64,000 nucleotides of DNA from Acidihalobacter yilgarnensis (GCF_001753245.1 NZ_CP017415.1:434001-498000), one strand, 5' to 3'; positions 42,104 through 51,727 are shown, counted from the stretch's first letter. Made by a program: numbers and translations. The notes: generated by a model from the sequence alone, not told the origin.

Positions 42104-42859
42104 TCAGCGGGGCAGCCGCAGGCCGTCGAGCTGGCGGACGGTGAGAACCAGGAAGGTCAGGATGAACAACAGGTAGTAGGCGAGATCACTGCTCCTGAAT
42201 TCTCCGCGCAAAAACGACAGGAAATGACTGAATTGCGAGAGGTAGATGAATAGCTGGCTGGCGGTGTTCTGCGAGGTGCCGGAGATGTACAGAACGACCA
42301 GGAACAGTAATAGGCCGAAGGTGCCGACCGCAGCCAGCGTCGGCTGCCCAGTGAGGCTGGAGATATAGAGCCCGGCAGCCGAGAAGGAGGCGAGTAATAA
42401 CACCAGCCCAAGCACTGCCGCCGCCAGGTGTCCCCAGTCGAGATGGGTGCCGAGCGAAAGCGATAGTGGCATCAGCGAGACCATGAGAATCATCAGTAGC
42501 ATGAAGCTCATGAGCCCGAGATATTTGCCGAGTACGATCTCGGTCACCGAGACTGGCGCCGAGGTGAGTAAAGGCAGGGTGCGACTTTGGAGCTCCTCGC
42601 TGAAGCTTCGCATGGTGAGCAACGGGGAGACTGCCAGCATGATGATACCGGACCACATGAACAGCGGCGAGACGACCAGTTCGGTCACGCCCGGTGCGCC
42701 GGAGATGCCGGTTAGCCGGGGTTCAATCGTATCGATGAAATTTTGCAGCGTGCTCAGGAAGATCAGGGCGAGGACAAACTGGACGATGGCGAGCACAACC
42801 CAAGCCAGTGGCGAGTAGAACATGCGCCTAAATTCGAGTCGGGCGATCGTCAGAATCAT
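42104..42859 (-). CDS. gldF: ABC-2 permease, GldF type
   Basis: A 251-aa inner-membrane permease with six hydrophobic helices (e.g. LAWVVLAIVQFVLALIFL; the SFSEELQSRTLPLLTSAPVS loop typical of ABC-2 permeases). Its ATG overlaps the TGA of the ancestral gldA frame (ATGA at 42856-42859), showing where gldA should end. Confidence 0.9.
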   Translation of the reverse strand: MILTIARLEFRRMFYSPLAWVVLAIVQFVLALIFLSTLQNFIDTIEPRLTGISGAPGVTELVVSPLFMWSGIIMLAVSPLLTMRSFSEELQSRTLPLLTSAPVSVTEIVLGKYLGLMSFMLLMILMVSLMPLSLSLGTHLDWGHLAAAVLGLVLLLASFSAAGLYISSLTGQPTLAAVGTFGLLLFLVVLYISGTSQNTASQLFIYLSQFSHFLSFLRGEFRSSDLAYYLLFILTFLVLTVRQLDGLRLPR

Positions 42860-43808
42860 GCCGACAGCTCCTCAATATCCTCGTGTTCATGGTAGATCGT
42901 GTTCAGGAAGGCCTGTTCCAGGCTGGCGCGTTCGGGGTGAGTTCGCGAAGTCCCCAGTCGCGCGCGACTGCTTGCTCGGCGATACGTTCGGCGGGACTGT
43001 ATTCGGCGGCATGTTCTATGCGAAAGCGCCCATCTGCCTGCGCCTGAACGGAGATGACGCCTTCGATTGCGTTCAGCTCGTGGGCGCTCGGCGGGGTGGA
43101 GAAGGCGACCTTCAGGGTGGTGCTGGGCCGTTGCTCGGCCAGATGCTGCAGGGTGTCGGTGAACACGGTATGTCCACGGTTGATGATCATGACGCGGTGG
43201 CAGGTGGCTTGCACCTCGGCAAGTATGTGCGTCGACAGGATTACGCCGTGTTCGCAGCACAGCTCACGGATCAAATCCCGGATTTCGCGGATCTGCAACG
43301 GATCGAGACCCACGGTGGGTTCGTCGAGAATGATCACGGCGGGTTGGTGGACGATGGCCTGGGCGATGCCGACCCGCTGTTGAAAACCCTTGGAGAGGAT
43401 CGCGATCAGCGCGCGTCCGGCATCCTCTAGCCCTGTGCGCGACTTGGCCAATTCGACTGCTTCGGTCGTTTCCCTACGAGGGATGCCGTGTAGGCGCGCG
43501 GCATAGCGCAGGTATTCGTCGACGGTCAGGTCGTGATAGAGGGGGGGGTGCTCGGGCAGATAGCCGATGTGGCGCTTGGCCTTGCGCGGTGCGTCTAGCA
43601 GGTCGATGCCCTTAATGTGAATACGTCCGGCGCTGGGCGCGAGGTTGCCGCTGATCATGGACAGCGTGGTGGATTTGCCGGCACCGTTGGGGCCGAGCAG
43701 GCCAAGCACCTCGCCGGATCGTAATTCCAGGGAAATACCTTGCACCGCGCAGTGGTTACCGTAATAACGGGCGAGCCCGCGTGCCTCGATCAGGGGCGTG
43801 TCGGTCAT
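42856..43808 (-). pseudogene. gldA: ABC ATPase GldA, frameshifted near its C-terminus
   Basis: From ATG 43808: Walker A GPNGAGKSTT, Q-loop/LPEHPPLY, a signature-like LSKGFQQRVGIAQ, Walker B IILDEPTVGLD and switch STHI, then a C-terminal domain. The current frame reads DWGLRELTP and then diverges to a stop at 42903. One base of shift at GGGG 42934-42937 restores the family ending ERASLEQAFLNTIYHEHED, with its TGA overlapping gldF. So the gene, or the assembly, lost one base. The 5' ~290 codons are intact, and a shortened ATPase might still work. Confidence 0.88.
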
Positions 43809-44075
43809 GGGGCGGTGTGTTGTCCGTCGGTTGATTGATGATGCATGGCCATGTGACGTCCGTGCAGTAGGCGCTGAGCCTTTGTCCAAGAACACGGTGC
43901 GATGGTTCCCCAAGATCATTTTTAGGGCCATCGAATATGAATTCGTATTGCTTATGGTACGCGTGCCCACCCCATCGGGCAGGCTTACCCTACTCCGAGG
44001 GGGTGAGGGTGTGTCAATGGACGCTGATCGGTGCCTCCGATATAGTGAACATACTGGTTCAAAGGGGATTCGAAC

Positions 44076-45278
44076 ATGACTTTTTCGTTATCCATGCTGT
44101 ATGGATATCTTCAGTTGCCGTGGTGGGGTTACGTGCTGGTCGCACTCGCGCTGACCCATGCGACGATCGTGACGGTGACGCTGTTTCTGCACCGCTGTCA
44201 GACCCATCGCGCACTCGACATGCACCCGTTGCTGCAACACTTCTTCCGTTTCTGGCTGTGGCTGACTACCGGCATGGTGACCCAGGAATGGGTGGCGATC
44301 CATCGTAAGCACCACGCCAAATGCGAGACCCTGGAAGATCCCCACAGCCCGCACGTCTACGGTATCAAGAAGGTTATGCTGGAAGGCGCTGAGTTGTATC
44401 ACGCCGAGTCCATGCATCCGGAGACCATGGCGCACTACGGACACGGTACACCGGACGATTGGCTGGAGCGTCACGTCTACTCGCGACACAATCTCATGGG
44501 CGTCACGCTGATGGCGATCATCGATGCGGCGCTGTTCGGCGTTTACGGTATTGCCATCTGGGCGGTACAGATGATCTGGATACCGTTCTGGGCGGCAGGC
44601 GTGATCAATGGCCTGGGGCATTATCGTGGTTACCGCAACTACGAAACGACCGACGGCTCCACCAATGTTTCGCCGATCGGCATCATCATTGGTGGTGAGG
44701 AAATGCACAACAATCACCATGCCTTCCCCAGTTCAGCCAAATTTTCGATGCGGCCGTGGGAGTTCGATATCGGCTGGATGTACATCCGCATGTTGCAGGC
44801 CTTGCGCTTGGTGCGGATCAAAAAAGTGGCACCTCGCCCGCTGTTCGTGGCGAACAAGGATAAGCTGGACGTGGATACAGCCCGTGCAGTGGTCGTTGGC
44901 CGGCTGCACCTGATGGCCAATTATGCCCGCCAGGTCATGCTGCCGGTGTTGCAGGAAGAACTGCACAAGGCTGACGACTCCTGCCGTCGACTGCTCAAGC
45001 AGGGACGCCGGGCGCTGGTGCGCGAGGAATCCCGTATGGATGAGCGCGCGCGTATGCGTCTCGCCAGTGCGCTGGAGAGCTGTGAGTCATTGAACACGGT
45101 CTACCAGTTCCGGTTGCGTCTGCAAGCGCTGTGGAGCCGTACGCAGGCCACCGACAAGCTGCTGGGGTCTTTGCAGGAATGGTGCGTGCAGGCCGAGGCG
45201 AGCGGGATTCGCGCGTTGCAGGAGTTCGCCCGCGACCTGCGCGGGTACTCACTGGACAAGACCGCGGTTTCCCGTTAG
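44076..45278 (+). CDS. Acyl-CoA/acyl-lipid desaturase (DesA/DesC-like)
   Basis: A 400-aa membrane di-iron desaturase. Histidine boxes: HRCQTHR (about 37-43), HRKHH (about 74-78) and HNNHH (about 210-214). Four hydrophobic segments are interleaved. After about residue 270 there is a long helical, charged C-terminal extension not needed for the catalytic core. It introduces double bonds in fatty-acyl chains, complementing FabA in membrane fluidity control. A terminator follows. Confidence 0.92.
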   Translation: MTFSLSMLYGYLQLPWWGYVLVALALTHATIVTVTLFLHRCQTHRALDMHPLLQHFFRFWLWLTTGMVTQEWVAIHRKHHAKCETLEDPHSPHVYGIKKVMLEGAELYHAESMHPETMAHYGHGTPDDWLERHVYSRHNLMGVTLMAIIDAALFGVYGIAIWAVQMIWIPFWAAGVINGLGHYRGYRNYETTDGSTNVSPIGIIIGGEEMHNNHHAFPSSAKFSMRPWEFDIGWMYIRMLQALRLVRIKKVAPRPLFVANKDKLDVDTARAVVVGRLHLMANYARQVMLPVLQEELHKADDSCRRLLKQGRRALVREESRMDERARMRLASALESCESLNTVYQFRLRLQALWSRTQATDKLLGSLQEWCVQAEASGIRALQEFARDLRGYSLDKTAVSR

Positions 45279-45299
45279 CGGGGGAGACGATGAGGAACC

Positions 45300-45337
45300 A
45301 GGCCCGGCCCTGCGTGTTTGTGGGGACGGGCCTTTTT
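45300..45337 (+). terminator. Rho-independent terminator after the desaturase
   Basis: Stem AGGCCCG (45300-45306) / CGGGCCT (45327-45333), with TTTTT following. The 20-base loop is long, but the T-run and position support it. Confidence 0.65.
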
Positions 45338-45385
45338 GCATGCGCAGAGCGAATGCGTGGAGACGGCAAATCGTACGAACCCGGG

Positions 45386-45427
45386 AACGCATAAGGCCCG
45401 GCAGTTGCCTGCCGGGCCTTATGCGTT
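45386..45427. terminator. 19-bp perfect hairpin between desaturase and rpmG
   Basis: Left arm 45386-45404 and right arm 45409-45427 are perfectly complementary over 19 bases, with a TTGC loop; the stem contains AAGGCCCGGCAG. It lies 33 bases beyond the rpmG stop on the minus strand and is probably the ribosomal-protein terminator, though no long T-run follows. Confidence 0.6.
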
Positions 45428-45460
45428 CGATCCGACCTTGTCGGCCGGATGGATATGCTG

Positions 45461-45628
45461 TTACTTGATCTTGCCTTCCTTGTAAGACACATGCTTACGG
45501 ACGACGGGATCGTATTTCATGATCTCCATCTTTTCTGGCATGTTCCGCTTGTTCTTGGTCGTGGTATAGAAGTGACCCGTCCCGGCGGAGGAGATCAGTC
45601 GAATCTTTTCGCGAGCACCCTTGGCCAT
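45461..45628 (-). CDS. rpmG: 50S ribosomal protein L33
   Basis: A 55-aa basic protein: [20 protein letters not shown], then [20 protein letters not shown] and a Lys-rich tail. Length and sequence are those of bacterial L33 without the Cys zinc pairs. It lies 11 bases downstream of rpmB in the standard rpmB-rpmG order. Confidence 0.97.
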   Translation of the reverse strand: MAKGAREKIRLISSAGTGHFYTTTKNKRNMPEKMEIMKYDPVVRKHVSYKEGKIK

Positions 45629-45639
45629 CGTTCTGCTCC

Positions 45640-45876
45640 TTAAACCTTTTCACCGCGGTTGCGGATTTCCGACAGAACGGTTTCGATACCTTTCTTGTCG
45701 ATGATGCGCATACCGTGCGAGGAGACGCGCAGGTTCACCCAGCGCTGTTCGCCCTCAACCCAAAAACGGTGGCTATGCAGATTGGGCAAAAAGCGGCGGC
45801 GGGTCTTGTTATGGGCGTGGGAAACATTGTTCCCACTAAGAGGGCGTTTGCCCGTCACCTGACAAACTCTGGCCAT
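45640..45876 (-). CDS. rpmB: 50S ribosomal protein L28
   Basis: A 78-aa basic protein of normal L28 length, beginning [20 protein letters not shown] with [13 protein letters not shown] following. ATG 45876 gives the family N-terminus; the frame extends 4 codons upstream. First gene of rpmB-rpmG. Confidence 0.97.
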   Translation of the reverse strand: MARVCQVTGKRPLSGNNVSHAHNKTRRRFLPNLHSHRFWVEGEQRWVNLRVSSHGMRIIDKKGIETVLSEIRNRGEKV

Positions 45877-46010
45877 GCGCGACTCCAAAACTCAGTATTC
45901 CTAAGAGGGCCGGAATGTTATGCCATCGACCGTGCGATGGCAAGCTCGGCGCTCGCTGGCGGGGGCGTCGGTCGGCCGTTATAGTGATGGGCTGGCTGGG
46001 AGCGAGACAA

Positions 46011-46379
46011 ATGGATCGTATTTTCATACAAGGTTTGAAGGTGGCCGCCGTCATTGGGGTGCATGAATGGGAGCGGCGCATCACGCAAACCCTGTGCGTG
46101 GACCTGAGTTTCGCGGCGGACGTCCGCCGCGCGGCGGCCAGTGATGCGCTGGAAGACACGGTTGACTATGCCGCAGTGGCGGCCCGTTTGCGTGCTCTGG
46201 GCGAGGAGGCGGCTTTCGGGTTGGTCGAAACCTTCGCGGAGCGCTGCGCCGAGCGCGTGATGACGGAATTCGATGTGTCGTGGGTGCGTGTCGGCGTGAC
46301 CAAGGATGTGGCCTTGCCGGGGCGTACGGAGGTGGGCGTGGTGATCGAACGCGGCGTACCGCCCGAGTCTGCGCCGTGA
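46011..46379 (+). CDS. folB: Dihydroneopterin aldolase
   Basis: A 122-aa FolB: MDRIFIQGLKVAAVIGVHEW at the start with the conserved Glu, VDLSFAADVRRAAASDALED, and the catalytic-Lys region TKDVALPG. It cleaves dihydroneopterin to the hydroxymethyl-dihydropterin that FolK then activates. Its stop overlaps the start of the MBL gene (GTGA); folK follows after it, so this is a folate operon. Confidence 0.93.
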   Translation: MDRIFIQGLKVAAVIGVHEWERRITQTLCVDLSFAADVRRAAASDALEDTVDYAAVAARLRALGEEAAFGLVETFAERCAERVMTEFDVSWVRVGVTKDVALPGRTEVGVVIERGVPPESAP

Positions 46380-47113
46380 GCACGCGCCGTCTTCGTTTTT
46401 TGGGCACTGGCGATTCCGAGTCGATGCGCTTCTGGAATACCAATCTGTTGCTTGAGAGCGAGGGGCGGCGCCTGCTGATCGATTGCGGCTACACAGTCAA
46501 ATATGCCCTGCGCGATGTTGGTCTGACGCTGGCGGATATCGACGCGATTATGATCACCCATGTGCATGCCGATCATGCCTTCGGTCTTGAGCGCGCAGGG
46601 TACGAGACACGCTACACCCTTGGGCGACGCATTCCGCTGATCCTCGAACCGGACATCCTGCCGGCGCTGTGGGAGCACACGCTCAAGGGCAGCATGGGGT
46701 TGAGCAGCGACGGGGAAAACCGACTGGAGGACTTTTTTGACGTACAGCCAGTCGTTGGGCATTGCTTCGAGTTTGCCGGTTGTGCGCTGCGCACCTTCCC
46801 GACCGAACACACCCCCGGCATGGCCACCTATGGCTTGATCTTCGATGATGACGTGATCTTCACTGCCGACAGCAAGCCGTTGGACTGGTTAGCAGCGGAT
46901 CGTAGCGCGCGGCGCATACTCCATGACTGCAGTCTGCAGTCATGGAATCCCGTACATGCGACGCTGGGCGAGTTGATTGAGGCTTATCCCCGCACGGTGC
47001 GTGAACGGTTACTTGCGATCCACTACGGCGACACGCTGGAGGCGCATCGGGGTCTGATCGAACGCGAGCTGGGCGGGGTGGCCGATCAAGGTGGGGAGAT
47101 CGCCTGGGGATGA
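46376..47113 (+). CDS. Metallo-beta-lactamase-fold hydrolase
   Basis: A 245-aa protein with the MBL zinc motif THVHADHAFG (about 60-69), later His residues in FPTEHTPGMATYG and Asp in FTADSKPLDW, and a C-terminal LAIHYGD. Start is GTG 46376, overlapping the folB stop. The fold resembles RNase Z-like or phosphodiesterase enzymes; substrate unknown. Between folB and folK it could be a pterin-phosphate hydrolase, but that is conjecture. Confidence 0.85.
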   Translation: MSTRRLRFLGTGDSESMRFWNTNLLLESEGRRLLIDCGYTVKYALRDVGLTLADIDAIMITHVHADHAFGLERAGYETRYTLGRRIPLILEPDILPALWEHTLKGSMGLSSDGENRLEDFFDVQPVVGHCFEFAGCALRTFPTEHTPGMATYGLIFDDDVIFTADSKPLDWLAADRSARRILHDCSLQSWNPVHATLGELIEAYPRTVRERLLAIHYGDTLEAHRGLIERELGGVADQGGEIAWG

Positions 47114-47655
47114 ATGCCCAGTATCCGCGCGTGGCAGGCTATGTGATCGGCATCGGCAGCAATATCGATCCCGAAGCCAACGTGCCGCGGATACTCGATG
47201 CGCTGCTGCGGCATTTCGGCCACCTGAGCATGAGTCGGATTTTGCGCACACAGCCGGTCGACATGGCTTCGGCACGGGAGTTTTTCAATCTGGCGGTGTT
47301 TGTGGAGACGCAGATCGCGCCTGCCGCCCTCAAGAATATCTGCAACGGGATTGAATGTGCCTTGGGGCGTGATCGGGGTGATCCGTCACGGGCACTCAAG
47401 GACCGGGTGGCCGATCTCGATATTTTGTTCGCACTCGACCCCGGCGAGCCGCTACCAGCGCTCGCGCAAGTTGACGGCGTCTATTTTCAGCCGGTCGTCG
47501 CCGATATCTATGGCCTACTGGGTCTGCCGGTGACAGCAGGAGGGGTAGCGGGTGTGACGATTCGCCTGGGCGAGGTTTCAGCGGGCGAGGTGCCGGCCAC
47601 CATCCACCGGGATGGACGTACCGGTCAGATAGTCGTTGTCGAGCAGCGCCCTTAG
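47110..47655 (+). CDS. folK: HPPK, 6-hydroxymethyl-dihydropterin pyrophosphokinase
   Basis: A 181-aa FolK: IGIGSNIDPEANVPRILDAL near the start, FFNLAVFVET, and the ATP-binding signature ALGRDRGDPSRALKDRVADLDIL. It transfers pyrophosphate from ATP to 6-hydroxymethyl-7,8-dihydropterin. ATG 47110 overlaps the previous stop by 4 bases. Its 3' end overlaps the convergent folM by about 78 bases. Confidence 0.9.
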   Translation: MNAQYPRVAGYVIGIGSNIDPEANVPRILDALLRHFGHLSMSRILRTQPVDMASAREFFNLAVFVETQIAPAALKNICNGIECALGRDRGDPSRALKDRVADLDILFALDPGEPLPALAQVDGVYFQPVVADIYGLLGLPVTAGGVAGVTIRLGEVSAGEVPATIHRDGRTGQIVVVEQRP

Positions 47656-48314
47656 TGCGCGATAAACCGCTTCAGGACCACCTTCGCGGCCTAGTGGCGT
47701 TTCCGCGAGTACGCGGCGACGCATTTCCGGGGTATGGCTGTCCTTGAACAGGATCGGCCCTGGTTGCAGGCAGTTGACCTTGATCCGGGGCGCATAGCGC
47801 TTGGCGAAGGATTGGCTGAGGTTTTCGAGTCCGGCCTTGGTCGCGCAATAGAGGTCGAACTCGGGTTTGGGGCTCAAGGCGAAAATATCAGTGATGTGCA
47901 CGATATCGGTGGGCGAGTCGTTGGCATCGGCACCCGCGTGGAGCAGCTCGACCAGGCCCGTATTGATCAGATAGGGTGCGAGCATATGGATCGCGCAGAA
48001 GGTCTCGAACATCGCAGCGGCGGCGCTGGGTTCGGGGGGGTGGGTGTGAAGGCCGAGGCGTTGTGCACGATCGCGCGTAGCGCTGGCGTACCTGCGCGCA
48101 CGGCCTCAACCAGCCCGAGGACACCGTCCGTCCGGTCGAAGGCCGCCTGGATCGTGATGGCTCCGCGTGCGGCCAGGGCTTCGAGCGAAGCGTTCGGTCG
48201 ATGGTAGTGCGCGATGACCGCGTGACCGTCGTCCAATAGGCGATTGGCTAGATGCAGGCCGACGCGGCGGCCCGCGCCGGTGACGAGTATGGGAAGGTTG
48301 TCGCTGGTGGCCAC
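47578..48314 (-). pseudogene. folM: FolM-like pteridine reductase (SDR), frameshifted in a 7-G run
   Basis: The 5' part (start 48314) has the SDR cofactor motif VTGAGRRVGLHLA, where the TGxxRRxG form is typical of FolM. The 3' part has the catalytic YCATK (Tyr-x3-Lys), PGPILF and the C-terminal PVDGGRHLAR. The two halves are in different frames, joined at a run of seven G (48034-48040). One base (or two) must be gained or lost to make one protein of about 245 aa. FolM reduces dihydromonapterin/dihydrofolate. Either a true frameshift or a homopolymer sequencing error. Confidence 0.88.
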
Positions 48315-48414
48315 GATGCTGAGTCGGTCGCGTGTGTAGAATGACGAAAGCCAGACTGTACCTCATCCATGCGAACATGTGGCCGGCCGATGCGGGCCGA
48401 TCCTGGAACCCACG

Positions 48415-49617
48415 ATGAATCAGCACCAGACCGACCGATTGCCGACCCCGACGCCCGAGGCCGCCGCGCTCAGCGAGACGCTGGTTGCCGAGATTGCCGA
48501 CGAGGTCGCTGCCAGCGGGAGTTGGATCGGTTTTGACCGCTACATGGCACGTGCCCTGTATGCGCCGGGCAAGGGGTATTACAGCGCGGGGCTTGCAAAC
48601 TTTGGCGCGGCCGGCGATTTCGTCACTGCTCCGGAATTGGGCGAGCTTTTCGCGCGCACCTTGGCTCGGCAGGTCGCAACCGTATTCGCGGCACTGGGCG
48701 GTGGCGAGCTGTTGGAATTTGGCGCAGGCAGCGGTGCACTCGCCGCCGCGTTGCTGGACGAATTGGGGCGCCTGGGCGCACTGCCGACGCGTTATGCCAT
48801 TCTGGAACTCAGTGCCGATCTGCGCGAACGGCAGCGCGAAGCCATCGCCGCGCGTGCGCCGGAGGCCTTGGCGCGCGTGACCTGGCTGACGCACTGGCCC
48901 GAGACGCCACTGCGTGGCGTCGTAATCGCGAACGAGGTACTGGATGCCATGCCGGTACGCAGCTTCGGTCTGGCCGGGGGGCGGGTCTGGGAGCATGGCG
49001 TTGAGCTTACTCACGAGGGGCTGGGCTGGGCATCGCGCCTAGCAGACTCCGAGTTCGAAGCCGCGGTGCGCCGTTGTCTATTCTTGCCGATCGATGAATA
49101 CCCCGAGGGTTATCGCGGCGAGATCAATGACCAATTGTTGCCTTGGTTCGAGGGTTTGTCCGCATCGCTGGAGCAAGGCGTGGCGCTGCTGATCGATTAC
49201 GGCGGTGTAGGCGCGGAAGTCTATCGGCCGGGACGTGTCGACGGCACGCTACGCGCTTATTATCGGCATCGGTTGCTGGATAGCCCGTTCTGGTGGCCCG
49301 GTCTGTGCGATCTGACCGCCGATGTCGACTTCACGGCAGCGGCCGTGGCCGCAGAAAACGCGGGTTTGCGCGTGGCTGGCTTCGCGCCTCAGTCGCAGAT
49401 GTTGTTGACCGGCGGGCTGGAGGTTGTATTTGGCGAGGCCTTCGCGGCCGCGCCGGATGAGCGTGCGCGGTTAAGGCTGGCTCAGGAAGTTAAGCGTCTG
49501 ACCTTGCCGGACGAAATGGGGGAGCGCTTTTGGGGATTGGCGCTCACGAGGGACTATGACGGTCCACTGCCGGGTTTCGAGGCGCGCGATTTTCGCTATC
49601 GATTGATGCGTGACTAG
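48415..49617 (+). CDS. SAM-dependent methyltransferase, MidA/NDUFAF7 family
   Basis: A 400-aa protein of the DUF185 family. Motifs: YMARALYAPGKGYYSAGL, GDFVTAPELGELFARTLA, the SAM-binding LEFGAGSGALAAALL, NEVLDAMPV, and LIDYGG later. Mitochondrial homologues methylate an Arg in complex I subunit NDUFS2; bacterial targets are less clear. ATG 48415 is preferred; the frame opens at 48379. It is divergent from folM and runs toward uppP. Confidence 0.88.
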   Translation: MNQHQTDRLPTPTPEAAALSETLVAEIADEVAASGSWIGFDRYMARALYAPGKGYYSAGLANFGAAGDFVTAPELGELFARTLARQVATVFAALGGGELLEFGAGSGALAAALLDELGRLGALPTRYAILELSADLRERQREAIAARAPEALARVTWLTHWPETPLRGVVIANEVLDAMPVRSFGLAGGRVWEHGVELTHEGLGWASRLADSEFEAAVRRCLFLPIDEYPEGYRGEINDQLLPWFEGLSASLEQGVALLIDYGGVGAEVYRPGRVDGTLRAYYRHRLLDSPFWWPGLCDLTADVDFTAAAVAAENAGLRVAGFAPQSQMLLTGGLEVVFGEAFAAAPDERARLRLAQEVKRLTLPDEMGERFWGLALTRDYDGPLPGFEARDFRYRLMRD

Positions 49618-49661
49618 GATGGCAAGGTCGCCCATTGGGTGACCGGATTGATGGGGGGAGC

Positions 49662-50462
49662 ATGCCGCTGACACATTTGTTGGCTCTGGCTGTGTTACAG
49701 GGACTGACCGAATTCCTGCCGATCTCAAGCTCGGCACACCTGATTTTGTTACCGCGCCTGCTGGACTGGCCGGATCAGGGGCTGGCATTCGACGTGGCTG
49801 TGCATCTCGGTACCTTGAGCGCGGTGGTGATCTACTTCCGGGGCGAGTTGTGGCGTATGGGCCGCGACTGGCTGGCCTCGCTCGCCGGACGGGGCACGAC
49901 GTCGGAGGCGCGGCTCGCCTGGGCGGTACTGCTGGCGACGGTGCCGGTGGGACTTGCCGGCCTGCTGTTCAAGGGCTGGATCGAGCATGCGCTGCGCACG
50001 CCGCTGGTGATTGCAGCCGCGACGCTGGGCTTCGGGCTGCTGCTGGGGCTCTCGGATTGGGCTGGGCGGCGGCAACGCGACGAATACACCTTGGGCTGGC
50101 GCGGCGTGCTGGCGGTCGGTTTGGCTCAGGCGCTGGCGCTGATTCCGGGCACTTCGCGCTCAGGCGTCACCATGACCGCAGGTCTGGCGCTCGGGCTTAC
50201 ACGCGAGGCGGCGGCGCGCTTTTCATTCCTGCTTTCGATTCCAGTCATTGTCCTTGCCGGTGGTTTGGAGGTGCGCGATCTGGCGACAGCCGGGGTCGCG
50301 GTGGACTGGGCGACCCTATGGCTCGGGGCACTGGTTTCCGGGGCCAGCGCATTGGCTTGTATCCACATCTTCCTGCGACTGATCGCACGTCTGTCGATGT
50401 GGCCCTTCGTGTTCTATCGACTGGTACTCGGGTTGGCACTGCTCGTGATCTACAGTTCGTGA
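49662..50462 (+). CDS. uppP: Undecaprenyl-diphosphatase (BacA/UppP)
   Basis: A 266-aa membrane enzyme with the two signature motifs, GLTEFLPISSSAHL near the N-terminus and LIPGTSRSGVTMTAGL in the middle; hydrophobic helices throughout. It dephosphorylates undecaprenyl-PP to recycle the lipid carrier for peptidoglycan. ATG 49662 follows GGGGGGAG. The 3' end overlaps the convergent GGDEF gene by 13 bases. Confidence 0.95.
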   Translation: MPLTHLLALAVLQGLTEFLPISSSAHLILLPRLLDWPDQGLAFDVAVHLGTLSAVVIYFRGELWRMGRDWLASLAGRGTTSEARLAWAVLLATVPVGLAGLLFKGWIEHALRTPLVIAAATLGFGLLLGLSDWAGRRQRDEYTLGWRGVLAVGLAQALALIPGTSRSGVTMTAGLALGLTREAAARFSFLLSIPVIVLAGGLEVRDLATAGVAVDWATLWLGALVSGASALACIHIFLRLIARLSMWPFVFYRLVLGLALLVIYSS

Positions 50463-51727
50463 ACGTTGTCGCCGGGGTGGATGCGCCAGACGCGATTGCG
50501 CCCCGAACGCTTGGCTCGATACAAGGCGTCATCGGCTGAGAGCATCAGTTTTTCGGGGTCGCTCAGATCGTCGGGCCAGCAGGCCATGCCGATGCTCATG
50601 GTCGGCGACATGGCGTCAAGCGGATCTTCCCAGGCGTGTGTCGCGATGTCGTGGCATAACCGGCCGGCGATCGAGAACGCCTCCTCGGGTTCGGTTTCGG
50701 GCAGCAGGCAGAGAAATTCCTCACCACCCCAACGTGCCAACCAGTCGCCCCGACGCATCAGCTGTCTCAGACGTAGGGCGACGGTTTGCAGGACGTGATC
50801 CCCCGTCGCATGGCCGTGCAGGTCATTGACGCGCTTGAATTCGTCGAGATCGCAGATCAGCAGAGCGTAGGGTCTGCCCGTACGCAGCGCATTGGCGTGC
50901 TCGCGCCCCAGGATGTCATGCATGGCGTGGCGATTGATGAGATCGGTCAGTGCGTCGTGCTCTGCCTGATAGCGCAGTCTTTCGAGTAGCGATTGCTCGG
51001 CGCTGATGTCGCGCAAGACCAGTACGCCGCCGTTGGGTGCGGGTGTCTGGTCGAGCGGTACCAATCGTAGCTCTACCCAACGGGGGGCGCTGATGAGCTT
51101 GAGTGGGCGCTCATGTCGATAGGGAAGCCCGGTACCGAGTTGATTGAGAAGATGAGTAATCCAGTGTGGGTCTTCGATTTTCAGGGTGGCGGATAATGCT
51201 TCGTCGATGCGTGCGCCGACGATCCAGCCGGTGATGTCGCGGGCGGTCGGATTCAGGTAACGGATGTGTCCTGCGAGGTCGAGCGATACCACGCCCTCTT
51301 GAAGGGCGCTGAGCACAGCTTCGTGGCGTTGCCGCTCGGCGCTGATGCGCGCCTCCATCTCGACCCGCTCGGTAATATCGCGAATCGTGCCGACACTGAC
51401 CCGGCCCTCGTGTTCGTCGCCATGGGTGATGCTCACGTCGACCTCGACGTGGATGATGCGGCCATCCTTGCATAGCATGCGCTTGGTGTGGCGCGAAGAG
51501 TTGCACTGGCCGACTTCCAGGCTCTGTTTGACCTTGAGATTCATATCGCGGTCGTCGGGATGGACGGTGTCGATCAGGTGGCGGCCGATGGATTCCTCCA
51601 CGCTGTAGCCGGTCAGTTGCTCCCAGGCGGGGCTCAGGTAGCACCAATACCCATTGCGATGGGTGCGAAAGACCACGTCGCGCAGATGGGCGGTAATGTC
51701 CGCAAGTTTTGGCTGCTCATCCAGCAT
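50450..51727 (-). CDS. PAS-PAS-GGDEF diguanylate cyclase
   Basis: A 425-aa cytosolic signalling protein: PAS 1 (about 12-120, WCYLSPAWEQLTGYSVEE) with a PAC-like end, PAS 2 (about 135-255, GVVSLDLAGHIRYLNPTARD), and a GGDEF domain (about 260-420) with the active site WGGEEF. The form GGEEF is catalytically competent in known cyclases. It makes c-di-GMP from 2 GTP. No TM segment, so the PAS domains probably sense an internal redox or ligand cue. Confidence 0.92.
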   Translation of the reverse strand: MLDEQPKLADITAHLRDVVFRTHRNGYWCYLSPAWEQLTGYSVEESIGRHLIDTVHPDDRDMNLKVKQSLEVGQCNSSRHTKRMLCKDGRIIHVEVDVSITHGDEHEGRVSVGTIRDITERVEMEARISAERQRHEAVLSALQEGVVSLDLAGHIRYLNPTARDITGWIVGARIDEALSATLKIEDPHWITHLLNQLGTGLPYRHERPLKLISAPRWVELRLVPLDQTPAPNGGVLVLRDISAEQSLLERLRYQAEHDALTDLINRHAMHDILGREHANALRTGRPYALLICDLDEFKRVNDLHGHATGDHVLQTVALRLRQLMRRGDWLARWGGEEFLCLLPETEPEEAFSIAGRLCHDIATHAWEDPLDAMSPTMSIGMACWPDDLSDPEKLMLSADDALYRAKRSGRNRVWRIHPGDNVHEL

